Assembly (NCBI GenBank): GCA_023101885.1
Contig: JALPQD010000232.1
Span: forward strand, 1,392,618 to 1,456,617
DNA: 64,000 nucleotides
From: Typhlomys cinereus
Taxonomy: Eukaryota; Chordata; Mammalia; Rodentia; Platacanthomyidae
Reading direction: 5' to 3'
Part shown: positions 60,661 through 64,000 of the stretch, one piece after another
Numbering within the stretch: position 1 is the stretch's first letter
How the letters are laid out: every line of letters begins with the position of its first letter
Position numbers and translations under genes: made by a program
The notes under the pieces: generated by a model
What the model was told of the DNA's origin: nothing
The model's database searches: none
Seen by the model: the letters and a program-made list of their open reading frames with translations, nothing else

Positions 60661-61616
60661 TATCTTGTAAATGAATGATAGTTCCTACGGATTCCTTCTT
60701 CAAAATATATATCTCTAAGCTTACTGTAGACACTCTGAAAGCATTCAATTTTTCATATATACATGCACACATGCATACACATTCAGTTACATTCACTAGG
60801 ACTACTTCATTAAATGTAGGTGAATTCTTCAGATTCATCTACATTTAGTAAAGAATAAAAAAGAATATTTTTAAATGTTTCTTCTACATGGACTTTTGAT
60901 TCAATCTTACCTACTTTGATGTATTCCCAGTATAGTAACTAACAGATTACTGTTAATTTTAAGTAAAATCACACTATCTTCAGATACAAGGAGAGAATGC
61001 AATTTTATAAATATATTTAAGAAACAAAAATTCCAAAATACAAGTCTTTCTGCTGAGTTTCCATTTATCCATATCACAGTAAATAAAGAAATATGTTAGC
61101 TCATTCTAGACATTTAACATGACATGACAGAGTTGAGTGTTATTATAGATGACAAAAGATATCTCTGGCCCATATCTTTAAGTAAAAACTTATGTTTAAA
61201 ATTTCCTATGAGAATCTCAAGATCAAGAGATATTATCAACAGTTATCAGTTCTTCTTTCTTGGTTTTTCTCTCTGGATAAACTTGGAAAATTTGTAATTT
61301 CTCTGTCTATTGCCAATGCAATGGTTAATACTGCATTTGTCAGTTCTTATTTTTATTTGCTTCTTCTACTCAAATTATCAGTGTGTCTTTCAATGTAATA
61401 TTTGTAAACACTTCATGAGTTTCCTCTGAATACTACTAAGGTTCACACATTAGAAAAAAATCATGTCTAAAAATGTCTTCAGAATAAGTCTTTAACTTCT
61501 CAGTATCTGTAACTATGAGATAAATTGTCATTCAGATATCTGGCTTCATTCCCAGTCCAGATTTTCCCGACAGTCTCCTAGATTTGAGTACTTAGAGGAA
61601 ATTTTCTTTATCTTTT
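60661..61616. other. Unique AT-rich DNA
   Basis: Nothing recognised. Confidence 0.5.
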
Positions 61617-61621
61617 GACTA

Positions 61622-62044
61622 TGTCATAGTTAGGCACAGTGTCAACTTGATAGTTGAAGGTTTGAGCTCTAGGCACATTTATAGAGAATTAGTGGTTGAG
61701 TTTGGCCCAGAGCAAACCTGCAGGAGATTGTCTAACTGATGGGGAAGGCCCAGCCCATGGTGGTGTGATTAGGCCCTGGAATAAATCACAGAGAGCTGGT
61801 TGAGGGAATTGGCATCTTTTTATATACTTGGCAGATATGCTGGTGTGGCAAGTAAGGATTGTCCATCTCTCAGCCATTATGTGGTGATGGTGTGACCAGT
61901 TCCCTTGGCCCTGGTGTTGGTGTGTGCTCTCCTGTCAAGCTGGACTCTGAAATGTAACCAGTAATCATAAGAGAGAATAAACCTCTTGTCCCCTTAAGCA
62001 GTCTGATGGTCATTTATAAGCAACCATGCAGGCTAACTGCAACT
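61622..62044 (+). mobile_element. Solo MaLR LTR, sense, with 5-bp target duplication
   Basis: Starts TGTCATAGTTAGGCACAG and follows the family order through 'ggagattgtctaactgatggg', 'ggccctggtgttggtgtgtg' and 'gagagaataaacctcttgtcccc' (AATAAA polyadenylation block) to 'accatgcaggctaactgcaact'. The direct repeat GACTA flanks it (61617-61621 and 62045-62049). The terminal CA has mutated to CT. The minus-strand frame at 61689-61877 is an antisense shadow. Confidence 0.88.
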
Positions 62045-62084
62045 GACTATGTTTCATCTAGAATTTCTGGGGATTTTAACAGCG

Positions 62085-62275
62085 ACCCTAAATAAGACTC
62101 AGTGGGTCCTAAAAACTTAGACAAAATGAGAGTGGAAGAAAGAGGTGGGGAAAAATAAGGTTTGAAGTATGGAAAATGGGGATTGGAATTGAGTAATAAA
62201 GGGTAAAAACATATAAATGAATCTGCAAATCCCTAAAAATTATTAATTTTAAAAAACTAAAAAAGTAACAAAAAA
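62085..62275 (+). mobile_element. Rodent L1 3' terminus
   Basis: 'aagactcagtgggtcctaaa' and the purine-rich 'gagagtggaagaaagaggtgggg', then 'aaataaggtttgaag' and an A-rich end, match the extreme 3' end of rodent L1 elements. It is severely truncated. Confidence 0.55.
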
Positions 62276-63766
62276 GTAAAGCATATGGTAATACTAAAAT
62301 GTATTTCATTAAGACTATGAGAGTGACTAACTTGTACAGATATATACATAATTTCATAATATGTGTATGATATGTAGCACACACATGCAATGATGAACTC
62401 ATTGAACTGAAAAACAGTTATCACTAACAGTGAAAATCGACTTTTAACAAAATAGAAATTTTAAGTACAGGCCAATTTTGTTTGTTAGCAAAATTAGAAA
62501 AAAGATTTTATCATGTGATTTCCAGGCTTTTTTATTTTTAGCATTTCTTATAGTTGAGGTTTGAATAAAGTTGGTGTTTTCTAATCAGTTTAACAAATCA
62601 TAAATAGCCATTACTTTGTCTTTTCTCCAGACATTTTTCTCCTGCTCTAATTATTTCAAATTATTTGTTTGTATCTATCCAGGCACGTACACCTAAAAAT
62701 GAGGAAGCTAAAATCTTTGCTATTCCTAGCATTCATTTCAATGTATTATTTAGTATTTTTGTTGTGCTAAGAAAATCCTGTATAACTTCATGCATAAATT
62801 CACTTACCTTATCAACCTTATTTCCTTATGTCTCAAAACCACACAAACTCTTCTCTCATTTGCTGAATCACAATTGTCTTTAATAACTCTTCTGCTTCCT
62901 TCTATACATTATCTAAACTTCAGGACTCTCTCTTTGAATGATAAATCTGATGAAGATTAGTTCTTTTTCAAATTTTTAGACATTTCAGTTATCTGAAGCA
63001 ACTTAGAGTCTTCGCAGATCAACCTAAATAATAACAGTGTGGATGCAAACACACATATTAACCAAGGAACAAATAGAATTTGATATATTATTTTCTCAAG
63101 TAAAATGAAAAATCTTTAATTCTGTATCAGGAGCATCATTGTATAAAGAAAGAACTGAGAAATTGAAATGCAGAGAAAACAACATTTAGAATTTTAAATA
63201 ATGTCCACTAGAAATATTAAAACATTTTTTAAACATATTGCAACCATTCCTAAATATGTTTTAACACAGAAGGGAAAAATATAGAAAAAGGAAAAAGTTA
63301 AGAAAGAAAGTAAACTAAATAAAGTAAAGAAGAGAGAGAAAAGAAAAAGTTTAATGTCCTTGATGAAATGAAATGTCTGCCCCAAATTTCCCTATGAACT
63401 GCATAAATGTCTACAGAAATCTCTTGATGATGCCACATGTTCATATAACTGACAGATGATATGTTTGTAGCAGAGATTCATCATGACTGGACATTGCATG
63501 TTGTATTTTAAAAAATCCAAAAAACTTTGCTAAAGCTACAGAGCTCACCAGCAATACTTAGATAAGCTTCTGAATCACTTCCTTTTACCTTACATGGTAT
63601 TGTATTGACAGTAATCATTTCATTTCATAAATTTAGGATTTTATTTTCTCATTTCTGTTATCTTTTTTAGTTCATCAAACAACAAATGAAAAAATCCACT
63701 TGTAAAATGTTGCAGTTAGGTAGAAGACAGTGAGACAAAGAAATCTAAACATAAAGGATTATTCCT
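62276..63766. other. Unique AT-rich DNA
   Basis: No gene or repeat is recognised. 63275-63350 is a purine-rich GAAAG run. Confidence 0.5.
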
Positions 63767-64000
63767 GGACTGGAGAGGTGCCACAGGGATTAAGTCTTTA
63801 CATTGAAAGCAGAAGGACCTGATTTCAGATGTCAGATCCTACTGGGCAAAAATGGCTGTGGCCTGCACTTACAGCCTGTACTTCTGGTCCTGGAAGGCAG
63901 AGCCTGGGAGATACCAGCACAAAACAATAAGGAGCCAGAGCAATCCAGGATGATTCACAGACACACAGTATACCCTTTTCTACATCATACACACACACAC
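63767..64000 (+). mobile_element. tRNA-derived SINE, older variant, cut by window end
   Basis: The head 'ggactggagaggtgccacag' and the shared body ('gtacttctggtcctggaaggcagagcctgg', 'gcaatccaggatgattc') end at a (CA)n tract where the window stops, so tail and target duplication cannot be checked. Confidence 0.85.

Noticed and set aside
1..64000. Search for CRISPR arrays, operons, phage, or a new defence or biosynthetic system
   Set aside because: The window is eukaryotic, repeat-rich and without genes. Direct repeats are microsatellites, target duplications and transposon copies, with no regular spacers.

Overview
This is a gene-free stretch of mammalian, almost certainly rodent, nuclear DNA. 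It is AT-rich with few CpGs, has long dinucleotide microsatellites, and is packed with retrotransposons of recognisable rodent types: tRNA-derived B2/B4-like SINEs, rodent L1 3' ends of the Lx kind, and MaLR-type LTRs. I found no protein-coding exon, tRNA, rRNA or CRISPR array, and no bacterial or phage feature. The longer open reading frames all lie in SINEs, L1s, LTRs or simple repeats, except one of 114 codons at 17497-17841 that shows no protein family. The youngest SINE is not the mouse or rat B2. It has a B2-like tRNA head but a different GC-rich body and a (TG)n/(CA)n tail. This points to a rodent outside Murinae; a jerboa-like (dipodoid) species is a guess, not a demonstration. I saw no B1 copy in 64 kb.

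Layout. 1-8.6 kb: mostly unique DNA, one young SINE (2289-2615), an LTR fragment with (GA)n/(GACA)n, and a second LTR. 8.6-14.7 kb: two L1 3' ends, two young SINEs and two non-repetitive, possibly conserved blocks; the second L1 (13075-14705) is inverted in its 5' part, as twin priming produces. 16-19 kb: an L1 tail, a candidate conserved block (17440-17860), a long (GT)n(GC)n tract and an older SINE. 21.3-25.3 kb: an Lx-type L1 3' end split by a solo MaLR LTR with a 5-bp target duplication, another L1 carrying a tiny younger L1 insertion, a perfect 28-bp palindrome, and an LTR. 27.4-33.6 kb: a cluster of LTRs, a B4-like SINE and L1 remnants. 34.8-35.1 kb: a SINE. 38.8-41.7 kb: LTR material including a two-LTR MaLR element on the minus strand with a non-coding interior. 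43.7-57.1 kb: unique DNA with eight SINEs, one LTR and one mini-L1. 58.6-62.3 kb: an ID-like fragment, an antisense Lx L1 3' end, a region of repeated perfect palindromes, and a solo LTR with target duplication. The last 230 bases are a SINE cut by the window end.

The elements form a readable insertion history. Several copies keep exact target-site duplications, and nesting gives relative ages: MaLR into Lx L1 at 21.5 kb, mini-L1 into older L1 at 24.6 kb. No new molecular system is evident. What is most worth checking is the same-site truncation of two mini-L1s, the palindrome repeats at 60.4 kb, the 28-bp palindrome at 24.96 kb and the candidate conserved non-coding blocks. All family names are from recall and by eye, without a database search.
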